Of a DNA stretch of 64,000 bases, positions 27,262 to 36,730 are shown piece by piece. How positions within the stretch are numbered: the first letter of the stretch is position 1; every line of letters starts with the position of its first letter. The position numbers and the translations under genes are program-made. The DNA is from Pedobacter rhizosphaerae (GTDB lineage Bacteria > Bacteroidota > Bacteroidia > Sphingobacteriales > Sphingobacteriaceae). The DNA is taken from assembly GCF_900111155.1 (NCBI RefSeq), contig NZ_FOGG01000004.1, forward strand, positions 124,001-188,000. The letters are read 5' to 3'. Below the pieces are notes generated by a model, which saw only the letters and a program-made list of their open reading frames with translations, did no database searches and was not told the DNA's origin.

Positions 27262-27688
27262 CAGGATTGGTCTCTAAAGTTGGTGCATTAATCTTTTCCC
27301 TAAAGATAAATAAAGTAGGGAAGCTTGGGCGTAACTCACTTATCAGGCGTTGTGCTTCAAGCCTTGTTCTGAAATCGCCTACCCGAACGTAATAATTTGG
27401 TTCTTTGTAGGTGATGTAGCTATTTAATTTTGGATAACTGCTTTTAAAGCGTGATTGTTGATTAAAAACCTCTCTTCTATCTGAGCCGTAAAAAATCTGG
27501 ACACGGTAACCGTAAGCGGAAATAATAGGTTTATTAGGCTTAACCTCTCCCGAACTTCGGTAAACTTCTGCCCTTTTAGCAATCAGACTATCAATTAACG
27601 GATCTTTTACTACGATCACTTCGCCCTTCTGCGCAAACGCAGCTACAGATAAAAGTAAACAGCCAATAAAAGTAAAAACGTATTTCAT
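27248..27688 (-). CDS. Exported SPOR-domain protein
   Basis: A 146-residue protein with signal peptide ending AAFAQ, a 40-residue linker, then one SPOR domain (GYRVQIFYGSDRREVFNQQ to YYVRVGDFRTRLEAQRLISEL). SPOR domains bind peptidoglycan glycan strands stripped of stem peptides, usually at division sites. It overlaps the downstream M20 hydrolase by 14 bases. The link between the two is positional only. Confidence 0.87.
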   Translation of the reverse strand: MKYVFTFIGCLLLSVAAFAQKGEVIVVKDPLIDSLIAKRAEVYRSSGEVKPNKPIISAYGYRVQIFYGSDRREVFNQQSRFKSSYPKLNSYITYKEPNYYVRVGDFRTRLEAQRLISELRPSFPTLFIFREKINAPTLETNPDDQK

Positions 27689-27719
27689 GCCTTATTAGAT
27701 TAGACTATTCTTAAACAAC

Positions 27720-27755
27720 AAGAATGCCAAATATTTGGCAAAAATCGGCATTCTT
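27720..27755. other. Two mutually exclusive hairpins in the leader of the SPOR gene
   Basis: AAGAATGCC (27720-27728) can pair with GGCATTCTT (27747-27755), or the inner GCCAAATATTTGGC can fold on itself; the GCC is used by both. The site is about 30 bases upstream of the SPOR start codon. It may equally be an old terminator. Confidence 0.45.
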
Positions 27756-27923
27756 TATGGTGTATCCAAATGGATTGTTGCTTAAATATTTCTTTGACTC
27801 AGTAATCGATCAGGGTTATTCGATACGACCGCCTATTGGGATTTCTTACATTTATAAAGTTGTAAAAGTTTGAACCATGTGAGCCATAAGGATAATAGTA
27901 GCTTGAACATTTAATCTATCTCT

Positions 27924-27946
27924 GGTCTTAGCGTCTCGCTAAGACC
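27924..27946. repeat. GGTC..GACC stem-loop, type A
   Basis: GGTCTTAGCG-TCT-CGCTAAGACC is a perfect 10-bp stem with a TCT loop. Damaged copies lie at about 28142 and 28312. The type B form at 51.4-52.5 kb differs by paired changes. Confidence 0.8.
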
Positions 27947-28313
27947 TGTTATCTTGCGCATTGGAGTGGCTACAATTAAGAAAATATTACGGCTGGTAGG
28001 GATACCAACCGGTAGATTGAAACTTATTTATGCTTACATTTCTTAAATGGTAAAAATTTGAACCATGTAAGCCATATAAGAAAACAGAAGCCTGATCATC
28101 TAATCTCTTTAATCCGCGGGAGATATGAACACAATACCCCGTTTTAGCGTCTCGCTATGACCTTTACATGTCATTCTGAACGCAGTGAAGAATCTGTTTT
28201 GATAGCATACTGATCGTTAATAGGGCAGTGCTAAATGTACATGACTGCTTCATCGCTTGGGGATTCTTCACTGCGTTCAGAATGACAAAAAGCTTAACTT
28301 AATAGCATTGTTT
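27931..28313. repeat. Segmental direct duplication, left copy (about 383 bp)
   Basis: The sequence from GCGTCTCGCTAAGACC to CTTAATAGCATTG is repeated almost exactly by the next 383 bases. It contains a CTGG-type palindrome, a GAACCATG module, a 25-bp inverted repeat and a MITE-like end. No gene is present between 27689 and 28826. Confidence 0.9.
28170..28286. repeat. 25-bp perfect inverted repeat around a 67-bp loop, copy 1
   Basis: The arms at 28170-28194 (GTCATTCTGAACGCAGTGAAG, less one base here: GTCATTCTGAACGCAGTGAA and so on) and 28262-28286 are exact reverse complements. The loop ends in CGCTTGGG. The same structure is duplicated at 28554-28670. Confidence 0.9.
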
Positions 28314-28696
28314 GCGTCTCGCTAAGACCCGTTATCTTGCGCATTGGAGAGGCTACAATTAAAAGAAAATATTCCGGCTGGTAGGGATACTAACCGGTAG
28401 ACTGAAACTTATTTATGCTTACATTTCTAAAGTTGTAAAAGTTTGAACCATGTGAGCCATAAGGATAATAGTAGCTTGAACATTTAATCTCTTTAATCTG
28501 CGGGAGATATGAACACAATATCCCGTTTTAGCGTCTCGCTATGACCTTTACATGTCATTCTGAACGCAGTGAAGAATCTGTTTTGATAGCATACAGATCG
28601 TTAATAGGGCAGTGCTAAATGTACATGACTGCTTCATCGCTTGGGGATTCTTCACTGCGTTCAGAATGACAAAAAGCTTAACTTAATAGCATTGGA
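28314..28696. repeat. Segmental direct duplication, right copy (about 383 bp)
   Basis: Second copy of the 27931-28313 unit. In its middle 70 bases it matches the module at 27848 better than the equivalent part of the left copy, so the copies are mosaics. It ends in CTTAACTTAATAGCATTGG, the terminal repeat of the MITE at 52124. Confidence 0.9.
28554..28670. repeat. 25-bp perfect inverted repeat around a 67-bp loop, copy 2
   Basis: Arms at 28554-28578 and 28646-28670, identical to copy 1. The loop differs by a single base (CATACAG against CATACTG), so the duplication is recent or is kept uniform. Confidence 0.9.
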
Positions 28697-28773
28697 GGTA
28701 CTAAAAAAAGGAATGAGACGCTACAACCAGAGAAAAAGCGAAACACCTTATTTAATTGTTACCGCCAGCCAAT

Positions 28774-28803
28774 AAAAAAAGGCTACATCGCAATGATGTA
28801 GCC
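28774..28803 (-). terminator. Intrinsic terminator after secA
   Basis: GGCTACATC (28781-28789) and GATGTAGCC (28795-28803) form a perfect 9-bp stem, followed on the minus strand by seven T residues. It lies 24 bases past the secA stop. Confidence 0.92.
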
Positions 28804-28826
28804 TATATTTATGTTAAAGTTTCTAC

Positions 28827-31800
28827 CTAAAGATTTGCACCATGGCAGTTTTTAAACTTTTTACCACTTCCACACGGGCAAGGTTCGTTACGACCAACAG
28901 TTACTTCTTTACGAACAGGTTGTTGAGGAACTGCTTCACGTGTATCGCCAAATTCGATACCCGGTTCTTCCATTCCGAACTCTTGTTTAGTAGTTTGTAA
29001 CTTCGGTTGTTTCTGTGGAGCCGGAGCCTCTCTAACCTGATCTGGCTCTTGCTGAACAGGAATTCCACCTTTATATAAGAAACTCACTACTTCTTTATTT
29101 ACCGCATTCAACATGTTTTTAAACAAGTTAAATGCTTCCATTTTATAAATTACCAATGGATCTTTTTGCTCATAAACTGCGTTCTGAACAGATTGTTTCA
29201 ATTCATCCATCTCACGTAAGTGCTCTTTCCAGCTCTCATCAATCAAGGCCAAAACAATGGTTTTCTCAAAAGCACGAACAACTTCTCTACCCTTATTTTC
29301 AATTGCCTTTTTCAAATCAACAGCCACCTGAATACCACGGATACCATCGGTAAAAGGAACTACAATTTGCTCGATATGTGCACCACGCTCTTCGTAAACC
29401 TGTGTTAAAACAGGTAATGATTGTCCAATAATGGCTTCTGATTTACGACCATAGAAAGCTTCTGCCTCATCAAACAAACGCTCTGTTAATTGCGCAATGT
29501 TACCCGATGAGAAATCCTTTTCGGTAATAGAAGTATCAAGAGAGAAGTTTTTAATTACTTCCAATTTAAAGCCATCAAAGTTAGCTTCCTCTTTGTATTC
29601 TGTTACAATATCTTCCGCAACATCGAAAACCATATTGTTCATATCTACGTCTAAACGCTCACCAAATAAGGCGTTTTTACGTTTAGCATAGATTACAGTA
29701 CGTTGAGAGTTCATTACGTCATCGTACTCTAACAAACGCTTACGGATACCGAAGTTATTTTCCTCTACCTTTTTCTGTGCACGCTCAATAGATTTGGTAA
29801 TCATAGAATGCTGAATTACCTCTCCTTCTTCGATACCCATACGAACCATGATGCTGGCAATACGCTCAGAACCAAATAAACGCATCAGGTTATCTTCTAA
29901 TGAAACGAAGAACTGAGAAGAACCCGGATCACCCTGACGACCGGCACGACCGCGCAACTGTCTATCTACACGACGAGACTCATGACGTTCGGTACCTACA
30001 ATGGCTAAACCACCGGCTTCTTTAACACCTGCACCCAATTTAATGTCGGTACCACGACCGGCCATGTTGGTTGCAATCGTTACGGTACCTGATTGACCAG
30101 CTTCAGCTACGATATCAGCCTCTTTCTGGTGCATCTTAGCATTCAATACGTTATGCTTTATACCCCGTAATTTAAGCATACGGCTTAATAACTCTGAAAT
30201 CTCAACTGAGGTTGTACCCACTAATACCGGACGACCAGCTTGTGTTAATTTCACAATCTCATCAGCTACGGCATTGTATTTTTCGCGAACAGTACGATAA
30301 ACGTAATCCTGCTCATCCTTTCTTGAAATTTGTCTGTTGGTTGGAATTTCTACTACATCTAATTTATAGATAGACCAGAATTCACCAGCCTCTGTAGTTG
30401 CAGTACCCGTCATACCACAAAGCTTGTGGTACATACGGAAATAGTTTTGCAAGGTTACCGTAGCATAAGTTTGTGTAGCATCTTCAACCTTAACATTTTC
30501 TTTAGCTTCAATCGCCTGGTGCAAGCCATCAGAATAACGACGGCCATCCATAATACGACCTGTCTGCTCATCTACGATCTTAATCTTTCCTTCGTCAATG
30601 ATATATTCTACATCAATTTCAAATAAAGTATAAGCTTTTAATAATTGGTTTACCGAGTGGATACGTTCTGCCTTAACAGAGTAATCACGCATCAAAGCAT
30701 CTTTAGTGGCTACTTTTTCATCCATTGGCAAATCAGATTTCTCTAATTCGGCTACTTCGGTACCTACATCAGGCAGCACAAAGAAATGAGGATCTTCACC
30801 CGATTGGGTAATCAATTCGATACCTTTCTCTGTTAATTCTACCTGGTTGTTTTTCTCATCAATATAGAAGAATAACTCCGCATCAACTTTAGGCATATTC
30901 TTAGATTGATCTGCCATGTAGTGGTTTTCAACCTTTAATAATAATTGACGAACGCCTTGCTCACTCAAAAACTTAATTAAAGCTTTGTTCTTAGGCAAAC
31001 CACGGTAAGCACGCAATAATGCTAATCCACCCTCACCCTCTTCAGTTCCGGTGTTACCTGCATTAATTAATTTTTTCGCTTCATTTAAGGCTTGCGAAAC
31101 ATATGCTTTTTGTGCATTAACCAAACGTTCAATACGTGGTTTTAGCTCATAAAATTCGTGCTGATCTCCAAAAGGAATAGGACCTGAAATAATCAAAGGT
31201 GTACGGGCATCATCAATTAAAACTGAATCGACCTCATCCACCATGGCAAAATGCAACTTGCGTTGAACCAATTGGTCAGGTGTTTGCGACATATTGTCAC
31301 GCAGGTAATCAAAACCAAACTCATTGTTGGTTCCATAAGTAATATCTGCAGCATAAGCTTTTCTTCTTTCTTCAGAATTAGGCTCGTGCTTATCAATACA
31401 ATCTACTGTCAATCCATGGAACTCAAATAAAGGTCCGTTCCACTCACTATCACGACGGGCAAGGTAATCATTCACCGTTACCACGTGAACACCTTGGCCA
31501 GCCAGGGCATTTAAATAGGATGGCAAAGTACTCACTAAGGTTTTACCCTCACCAGTAGCCATCTCGGCAATTTTACCACTATGCAAAACGATACCACCAA
31601 TTAACTGTACATCGTAGTGAACCATGTTCCAAACCACTTCAGTTCCGGCAGCATCCCAACGGTTAGCCCATTGTGCTTTATCGCCAACAATTTTAACATT
31701 GTTTTTTCTGGCTGCGTAATCTCTATCAAATTGTGTGGCAGTTACCTCTAAATAATCGTTCTCACTTAAACGGCGGGAAGTTTCTTTAACAACGGCAAAA

Positions 31801-32129
31801 GCTTCTGGTAAAATTTCTAATAGTACTTTTTCTAACTCCTTATCACGCTCTTTACCTAAAGCATCAACCTCATCATATAAGGCTGTTTTTTGGTGAAGAT
31901 CTAACTCATCCTTTTCGGCATCTGCTTTAAGGGCTGCGATTTTACCATCAATATCAGTTAAAAAACTGGAGATCCGACCTTTAAACTCAATGGTTTTCGC
32001 CCGTAACTCATCATTACTAATGGATGAGAGCTTGGCATACTCTTCATTTATCTTAACAACCAGCGGCTGTATACTCTTTATATCTCTTTCTGATTTACTT
32101 CCGAAAACCTTCGCTAAAAATCCTAACAT
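28827..32129 (-). CDS. secA: Preprotein translocase ATPase SecA
   Basis: An 1100-residue motor protein that pushes unfolded preproteins through SecYEG. The Walker A site [11 protein letters not shown] is near residue 191 and the [19 protein letters not shown] block follows as Walker B. Helicase motif [10 protein letters not shown] and the [19 protein letters not shown] block lie in NBD2. The C-terminal zinc site [14 protein letters not shown] binds SecB or ribosomes. It is about 200 residues longer than the E. coli protein, as usual in Bacteroidetes, largely through an insertion around residues 330-460. It is monocistronic, with its own terminator. Confidence 0.97.
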   Translation of the reverse strand: MLGFLAKVFGSKSERDIKSIQPLVVKINEEYAKLSSISNDELRAKTIEFKGRISSFLTDIDGKIAALKADAEKDELDLHQKTALYDEVDALGKERDKELEKVLLEILPEAFAVVKETSRRLSENDYLEVTATQFDRDYAARKNNVKIVGDKAQWANRWDAAGTEVVWNMVHYDVQLIGGIVLHSGKIAEMATGEGKTLVSTLPSYLNALAGQGVHVVTVNDYLARRDSEWNGPLFEFHGLTVDCIDKHEPNSEERRKAYAADITYGTNNEFGFDYLRDNMSQTPDQLVQRKLHFAMVDEVDSVLIDDARTPLIISGPIPFGDQHEFYELKPRIERLVNAQKAYVSQALNEAKKLINAGNTGTEEGEGGLALLRAYRGLPKNKALIKFLSEQGVRQLLLKVENHYMADQSKNMPKVDAELFFYIDEKNNQVELTEKGIELITQSGEDPHFFVLPDVGTEVAELEKSDLPMDEKVATKDALMRDYSVKAERIHSVNQLLKAYTLFEIDVEYIIDEGKIKIVDEQTGRIMDGRRYSDGLHQAIEAKENVKVEDATQTYATVTLQNYFRMYHKLCGMTGTATTEAGEFWSIYKLDVVEIPTNRQISRKDEQDYVYRTVREKYNAVADEIVKLTQAGRPVLVGTTSVEISELLSRMLKLRGIKHNVLNAKMHQKEADIVAEAGQSGTVTIATNMAGRGTDIKLGAGVKEAGGLAIVGTERHESRRVDRQLRGRAGRQGDPGSSQFFVSLEDNLMRLFGSERIASIMVRMGIEEGEVIQHSMITKSIERAQKKVEENNFGIRKRLLEYDDVMNSQRTVIYAKRKNALFGERLDVDMNNMVFDVAEDIVTEYKEEANFDGFKLEVIKNFSLDTSITEKDFSSGNIAQLTERLFDEAEAFYGRKSEAIIGQSLPVLTQVYEERGAHIEQIVVPFTDGIRGIQVAVDLKKAIENKGREVVRAFEKTIVLALIDESWKEHLREMDELKQSVQNAVYEQKDPLVIYKMEAFNLFKNMLNAVNKEVVSFLYKGGIPVQQEPDQVREAPAPQKQPKLQTTKQEFGMEEPGIEFGDTREAVPQQPVRKEVTVGRNEPCPCGSGKKFKNCHGANL

Positions 32130-32650
32130 TATATTTTAAATCGTATTTATTATTAAAAAGTTGGTGTGTTACAACAACCAAGCCATTGCATAAGCTAAGC
32201 CAGTTTGGCAGTTGTAAGGGGCTAAAATTAAGGATATATTTTCTAATTGAATAGATATTAATGAGATAATGGCAATATTTATCTGCCTGATTTTCTATTT
32301 AATATATCTTTTCTCTGTTTAGCGATACAAACACGCCCTGCATCGTCACATATCCGTTACCTTAAGAAGGCTCCTCAACTTTAATATTAATGAAGCAAAA
32401 ACATAACACCATGGGAAAGAAAAAAATTTAATCAAAACTCGTATTACATAGAAAATTTAAGTTTTGAGTTAACCAATTCGGACACAAATAGCATTTATAC
32501 ATAAGAAACAGATCATTTTTTTTCAAAACCAAAATTTTGCACGACACGATTGATAATCAATTGCTAATTTCGCAGCTGAGAAGAGAAGAAATTTTCAAAA
32601 TCGATTTCACCTTATGTGAATATCTATTCTATCAAAAACATTGACTAATA
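32130..32650. other. Divergent intergenic region between secA and the pirin-like gene
   Basis: 521 bases, AT-rich, with no ORF, repeat or clear hairpin. It must hold the promoters of secA (leftward) and of the gene at 32651. I cannot identify a convincing -33/-7 pair. Confidence 0.5.
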
Positions 32651-33340
32651 ATGGAAGCCAACCCGGGAAAAATATACCTTGCAGATCAAAGAGGATTAGC
32701 TGAAACATCGGCCATACAGCATTTAAGCACTTTTAACTTTGAAAAATACCACAATGAAGATCGGGAGCCTTTTGGTGATTTATTCCTTTTCAACGATGAC
32801 TTTATAGCTGGTGGGAAATTAACGTTCTATCTGGCTAAAGAAGATTCTATTCAGGTATTTTTACCCGTTACCGGGGGATTGGACATTGTGGGCAAGAACG
32901 AAGAGTATGCTATTGAAACCGGACAAATCCAGGTATTGTTAATGGAAAAGGGCGAAGTTTTAGAAATCAGCAATCCTTACCCAAATGATACCATTAACTA
33001 TTTACAAATCGGCATCAAAACCGAAGCCTTCTTTTTTAAACAGAAGGAGCCTTTTCAGTTTGATCTTGAACAATATAAAAACCAGCTGATCGAAATCATA
33101 GCCAGTTACAAATTACCATTTAAGCTAAGCGCAGGACAATTTGCAGGCAGAGAAGAAGCAATTTACAAATTGCACAGCAAGCAAAGCCAGTTTTTCGCCT
33201 TCGTAATAGAGGGTTCTTTTAATATTGAAGGCAGACAAATACAGGCCAGAGATGGTCTCGCACTTTGGGATATAGACAAAGTTGGTGTCGAAGCCCTAGG
33301 TGATAATGCTATGGTAATGGTACTTGAATTGACTCCATAA
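32651..33340 (+). CDS. Pirin-like bicupin protein
   Basis: A 229-residue protein made of two cupin-like halves. The N-terminal half has LPVTGGLDIVGKNEEYAIETGQIQVLLM, and the C-terminal half has SAGQFAGREEAIYKL, AFVIEGSFNIEGRQIQARDGLALWDI, the pattern of the C-terminal cupin of the pirin/YhaK group. The canonical N-terminal metal-binding His-X-His of pirin is not seen, so it may not have quercetinase-type activity. It is alone on the plus strand; function unknown. Confidence 0.72.
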   Translation: MEANPGKIYLADQRGLAETSAIQHLSTFNFEKYHNEDREPFGDLFLFNDDFIAGGKLTFYLAKEDSIQVFLPVTGGLDIVGKNEEYAIETGQIQVLLMEKGEVLEISNPYPNDTINYLQIGIKTEAFFFKQKEPFQFDLEQYKNQLIEIIASYKLPFKLSAGQFAGREEAIYKLHSKQSQFFAFVIEGSFNIEGRQIQARDGLALWDIDKVGVEALGDNAMVMVLELTP

Positions 33341-33425
33341 ACAGCGCTATGGCATGAAACAGCACGGTTTTAAACGCTCTTATTTATCAACCCCGAGAGA
33401 AATTATTTATACCAGTAGTAATAAC

Positions 33426-34379
33426 TTACTTAAATACAATTTCTGTTGCCCCATAGCCAAACTTCTCCTTTTGGGCATCCATATAAGTTTTTACCTGAGG
33501 ATTTTGGCTAATCATTTTATGGATTTTACTTCTTAACACCCCGTTACCCGAGCCGTGTATAAAAGTAATCTTGTCAAAATGATGAACAATTGCGGCATCC
33601 ATACTGCTTTGAAAAACGGCCAATTGAATATTTAGCATTTCATCAGGTTCAAGGAAATGGTAGTCATCACGAAGCTTTTCGATATGCAAATCAATTTCCC
33701 TTGCAGGAGCAGCCACTGTTTTTCTTTCTTCAGCAGTTTTGAAAAAACTTTCTTTCAGCTTCTGTGCATCAATTAAAGGCGCTTGCTCATCCAATCTAAT
33801 CACCCAGCCTTTCTGTTTTAACGCAGGTAGTTCCCTTTGTTCTGTACTAAAATCCTTTGCTCTAAACTTCTTCATGAAGTTTAAGGGGCTAACAGGTTTA
33901 ACATCTTCCTTTTGGTGAAGCAGTATTTGAAAGCTAAATTCAGGCCAGATATCCAGATCAGCCAATGAAGCCGAATAAATTAATGTAGAACTGAACGATT
34001 CGAGCACGCCATAAAAAACACTGCTATATTTATCCTTGCGGGACGAATGAATAGAAATAAGCAAAACTGTAGGCGTTTGATTTTGAAGATGAAAATGAAC
34101 TACATTCCCTGCCTTATTATCACTGGCTACAGCCACATAAATTCCATTTTCAATTTTACTAACCGAAGGCACATTAACTGCAATAGGCTTTGGCGCTTCT
34201 TCCTTTTCTGTAACGGTATTTCCATGCCCATGAACATAGGTTAGGTTACCCACTACTACAGGAATTTCAAACCCATCGCTATCGGTTACCCCTAATGTTT
34301 GTGCATCAATAATCTTAGTTACATAGCCCTCTCTTTTTTCATCCACAAAACGAACAAAATCACCCAGTTTAAATTTCAT
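33426..34379 (-). CDS. DUF2027 / Smr domain protein
   Basis: A 317-residue protein. Residues 1-55 form a small SH3-like beta domain (KFKLGDFVRFVDEKREGYVTKI), residues about 75-190 are the DUF2027 region, and the C-terminal 80 residues are an Smr domain with EIDLHIEKL and FIHGSGNGVLRSKI, the MutS2-type nuclease motif in which HGxG is the key signature. The combination is common in Bacteroidetes. It probably binds or cuts nucleic acids. It follows rsgA on the same strand after 55 bases, consistent with a ribosome-related role, which is inference. Confidence 0.85.
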   Translation of the reverse strand: MKFKLGDFVRFVDEKREGYVTKIIDAQTLGVTDSDGFEIPVVVGNLTYVHGHGNTVTEKEEAPKPIAVNVPSVSKIENGIYVAVASDNKAGNVVHFHLQNQTPTVLLISIHSSRKDKYSSVFYGVLESFSSTLIYSASLADLDIWPEFSFQILLHQKEDVKPVSPLNFMKKFRAKDFSTEQRELPALKQKGWVIRLDEQAPLIDAQKLKESFFKTAEERKTVAAPAREIDLHIEKLRDDYHFLEPDEMLNIQLAVFQSSMDAAIVHHFDKITFIHGSGNGVLRSKIHKMISQNPQVKTYMDAQKEKFGYGATEIVFK

Positions 34380-34434
34380 AACAACCTATCTCCTATCCAA
34401 ATTAATTCTAAAAATATACTTTCAGCCTTAGCTA

Positions 34435-35355
34435 TTAGTGTCTTGTATCGTTTCCGTGATAAATACTCAAGTAACTTTCATACCTGGAAATTGCAATATC
34501 TCCATCATTTACGGCTTCCATTACTGCACATCCAGGTTCATTTACGTGCCTGCAGTTATTAAAGCGACAATCGTGCGAAGTTTTAAAAATCTCAGGGAAG
34601 AAATGGCCAAGTTCTTCTTTTTCAATATCGATAATTCCTAATTCTCTAATGCCGGGTGTATCAACAATGAAACCACCCTGTGGTAATTCAAACATCTCCG
34701 CAAACGTAGTGGTATGCTGCCCTTTATCACTCCATTCAGACACCTCTCCTGTTCTTAAATCGCGATCAGGTAAAAGCGCATTAATTAAACTGGATTTACC
34801 TACCCCGGAGTGACCAGAGATCAAAGTTATTTTATTGGCAATTAAATCCTGAACCACAGGAATATTGGTTCCTTTTAAAGCAGATACCTCGTAACATGGA
34901 TAGCCAATGGATTCATAGATATCTTTAAACTCCTGGAGAATTTCCAGGCCCTGCGGACTAAACAAATCTAATTTATTAAATACCAATACCGTTGGAACAT
35001 CATAAGCCTCGGCTGTAACTAAAAAACGATCGATAAAGCCCAAAGATGTTCTGGGAGATGCCAAGGTAACGACTAAAATCGCCATGTCTAAGTTGGCGGC
35101 CAAAATCTGTGCTTGCTTACTTAGATTGATCGATTTACGGATGATGTAATTTTTGCGTGGGAGCAGTTCATTAATAATGCCTGTAATACCATCCCGTTCC
35201 AAATCAAACTTAACCCTATCGCCAACCGCAATCGGATTGGTTGTTTTTATTCCTTTAATCCTGAATTTACCTACCATGCGGCAGTCGTAGCGTTCGCCAC
35301 TATCGGCCAAAACGTTATACCAGCTTCCGGTAGATTTAATAACTAATCCCTGCAT
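34435..35355 (-). CDS. rsgA: Ribosome small-subunit-dependent GTPase A
   Basis: A 306-residue circularly permuted GTPase that checks late 30S maturation. The N-terminal OB fold is followed by G4 NKLD (127-130), G5-like SAL, then G1 GHSGVGKSS (181-189) and G3 DTPGIREL, in the permuted order G4-G5-G1-G2-G3. The C-terminal zinc knuckle CRFNNCRHVNEPGCAV is complete. The gene starts near a repeat-rich region (35356-35837). The Smr protein gene follows. Confidence 0.96.
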   Translation of the reverse strand: MQGLVIKSTGSWYNVLADSGERYDCRMVGKFRIKGIKTTNPIAVGDRVKFDLERDGITGIINELLPRKNYIIRKSINLSKQAQILAANLDMAILVVTLASPRTSLGFIDRFLVTAEAYDVPTVLVFNKLDLFSPQGLEILQEFKDIYESIGYPCYEVSALKGTNIPVVQDLIANKITLISGHSGVGKSSLINALLPDRDLRTGEVSEWSDKGQHTTTFAEMFELPQGGFIVDTPGIRELGIIDIEKEELGHFFPEIFKTSHDCRFNNCRHVNEPGCAVMEAVNDGDIAISRYESYLSIYHGNDTRH

Positions 35356-35419
35356 ATTTAGAATACAAAGGTATGAATTAGAGATGGAAAAAGGTGGTGG
35401 TTAAAAATGGAGCATATTT

Positions 35420-35765
35420 ATACACCAAACCACCCCCAACCCCTCCTTGAAAAAAGGAGTGGAGCTGGATAATGCTAAAAATACAGTTGTAGAGAAAATG
35501 GAGCTAGACTACCATAGCATTACAAACATTATAACAGCACTGCCTACTCCCCTCCTAATTTAGGAGGGGAAAGGGGTGGTTAATAAACATCAGTTCGAGT
35601 GGGAATTGCCGTAAAAATTCTAAAAACTTAACCACCCCCAACCCCTCCTTGAAAAAAGGAGGGGAGCTGGATAATGCTAAAAGGACTCCGGTTATACGAT
35701 GAGGATGACTGACAGTAACATCAGTACCACAAAGTTTAAAACAGCACTTACTACTCCCCTCCTGA
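35420..35765. repeat. C-rich interspersed palindromes (CCCCTCCTT...AAGGAGGGG family)
   Basis: ACCACCCCCAACCCCTCCTT followed by GAAAAAAGGAG and GGAGCTGGATAATGCTAAAA occurs at 35424 and again at about 35630 (206 bases apart). Between them an inverted relative, CTCCCCTCCTAATTTAGGAG then GGGAAAGGGGTGGTT, lies at about 35547-35582, and a truncated end (CTACTCCCCTCCTGATAAAA) at 35752. The region is a nested set of direct and inverted copies; the small ORF across it is not credible. Confidence 0.85.
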
Positions 35766-35837
35766 TAAAACAATTTTACTTCAACAATTAAATTGGATTC
35801 CCCTTAAAACCCTACCTTCGTTCTGCAAATCAATACT

Positions 35838-36284
35838 ATGAACAACCTTAAAATAATTGGAATTTCTGTCGAAACCACAAACCAAAACAATCAGGCGGCA
35901 ATCGATTTAGGCCAGCTTTGGGGCCGATTTTACAGTGAAGAAATCTTCCATAAAATCCCCAATAAAGAAAGCGAAGAGGTGTATGCGGTTTATACCGATT
36001 ATGAAAGTGATTTTACAGGGAGGTACACTACAATTATCGGACAAAGAGTAAGCACATTAGCCGATATTCCAGATGGATTAACGGGCAAGGAGATCAATAA
36101 TAACAAGTTAACTAAATATACCGCTAAGGGAGAAATGCCGGGCGCAGTAATAGCCACCTGGAAAGAGATTTGGGAAAATGACCAGACATTAAACAGAGCC
36201 TATGAAGCAGATTTCGAAGTTTATGGCCCAAAATCACAAAACGGTCTGCATTCAGAAGTGGATATTTATATTGGGCTGAAATAA
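35838..36284 (+). CDS. GyrI-like / AraC-type effector-binding domain protein
   Basis: A 148-residue soluble protein of the stand-alone effector-binding (SHS2/GyrI-like) fold: NNQAAIDLGQLWGRFYSEEI, EVYAVYTDYESDFTGRYTTIIGQRV, YTAKGEMPGAVIATWKEIWEN and the closing EVDIYIGLK. Such domains bind small molecules or xenobiotics; here there is no DNA-binding part. It is alone, and no ligand can be named. Confidence 0.82.
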   Translation: MNNLKIIGISVETTNQNNQAAIDLGQLWGRFYSEEIFHKIPNKESEEVYAVYTDYESDFTGRYTTIIGQRVSTLADIPDGLTGKEINNNKLTKYTAKGEMPGAVIATWKEIWENDQTLNRAYEADFEVYGPKSQNGLHSEVDIYIGLK

Positions 36285-36418
36285 AATAAGCATCATTTTT
36301 AGTTACCTATAAAATTGATGATAACTCGCTTGAACAGCTGAAACAATTAAATAACAAACTCAGTTAATTAACCCTCAGTTTTTCAACAAACTACAAAGTT
36401 TTGGAATGAAAATGGATT

Positions 36419-36441
36419 AAAAAAAGCGATTGCCTCGCTTT
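36419..36441. terminator. Hairpin with T-run on the minus strand between the effector-binding gene and the thr leader
   Basis: AAAGCGA (36423-36429) pairs with TCGCTTT (36435-36441). The run of seven A before it gives a T-tract only for minus-strand reading, so it would stop antisense transcription towards 36.3 kb better than the plus-strand gene. The rest of 36285-36570 shows no gene. Confidence 0.5.
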
Positions 36442-36570
36442 AACCATTACAGATCCGATAAAAAAGAACACTATTTCTTCAAATTTAGCAAACGGGAAAG
36501 GCAATAAAATGCGGCTATCATAGCTATTTAAACGATTTATTAAAAAATTTGAAATAAATTTTAAAAACTA

Positions 36571-36603
36571 TTTGCATTTTAGAAAAATTATCTCCTATTT
36601 TAC
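36571..36603 (+). promoter_or_regulatory. Candidate promoter of the thr operon
   Basis: TTTG (36571-36574) and TATTTTAC (36596-36603) are 21 bases apart, near the Bacteroidetes consensus TTTG / TAnnTTTG. A start near 36609 would give a short leader to the peptide ATG at 36630. A perfect GTGTAC-AAA-GTACAC inverted repeat (36605-36619) lies at the predicted start site. Confidence 0.4.
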
Positions 36604-36629
36604 GGTGTACAAAGTACACTATAAACGAC

Positions 36630-36695
36630 ATGAATTTTAACACTTCAATTATTACAACAATTATTACAACCACCGGTATAAACCAGAGGGGCTAA
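36630..36695 (+). CDS. Threonine-operon leader peptide (Thr/Ile-rich)
   Basis: A 21-codon ORF reads MNFNTSIITTIITTTG then INQRG and a TAA stop. Six of its residues are Thr and five are Ile, with the run ATT ATT ACA ACA ATT ATT ACA ACC ACC. It ends 36 bases before a strong terminator and 82 bases before thrA. Thr and Ile codons fit control by both amino acids, as in the E. coli thr leader, where stalled ribosomes block termination. The ORF is below the usual calling limit, so it is usually missed. Confidence 0.85.
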   Translation: MNFNTSIITTIITTTGINQRG

Positions 36696-36730
36696 TTTGC
36701 TGTAAATTGATAAAACATAAAACAACAGAA

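Larger units (their letters stand above)
27848..28500. repeat. Three dispersed copies of a 70-bp module (GTTTGAACCATG type)
   Basis: A block ACATTT..TAAA..TGTAAAA.TTTGAACCATG occurs at about 27848, 28036 and 28430. The first and third copies are nearly identical over 70 bases, and the middle one is diverged. A weaker relative (ATATAAGCCACATAAG) recurs in the 51.5-52.6 kb array. Confidence 0.75.

Noticed and set aside
27931..28696. A degraded insertion sequence
   Set aside because: No transposase-like frame remains on either strand, and the 25-bp inverted arms lack a target duplication; a repeat duplication explains it better.
32130..32650. A small RNA gene between secA and the pirin-like gene
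   Set aside because: Some weak CAACC/GGTTG pairing near 32175-32220, but no stable fold or terminator that I can support.
35555..35773. 72-codon minus-strand ORF
   Set aside because: It runs through the C-rich palindrome block and is explained by the repeats.
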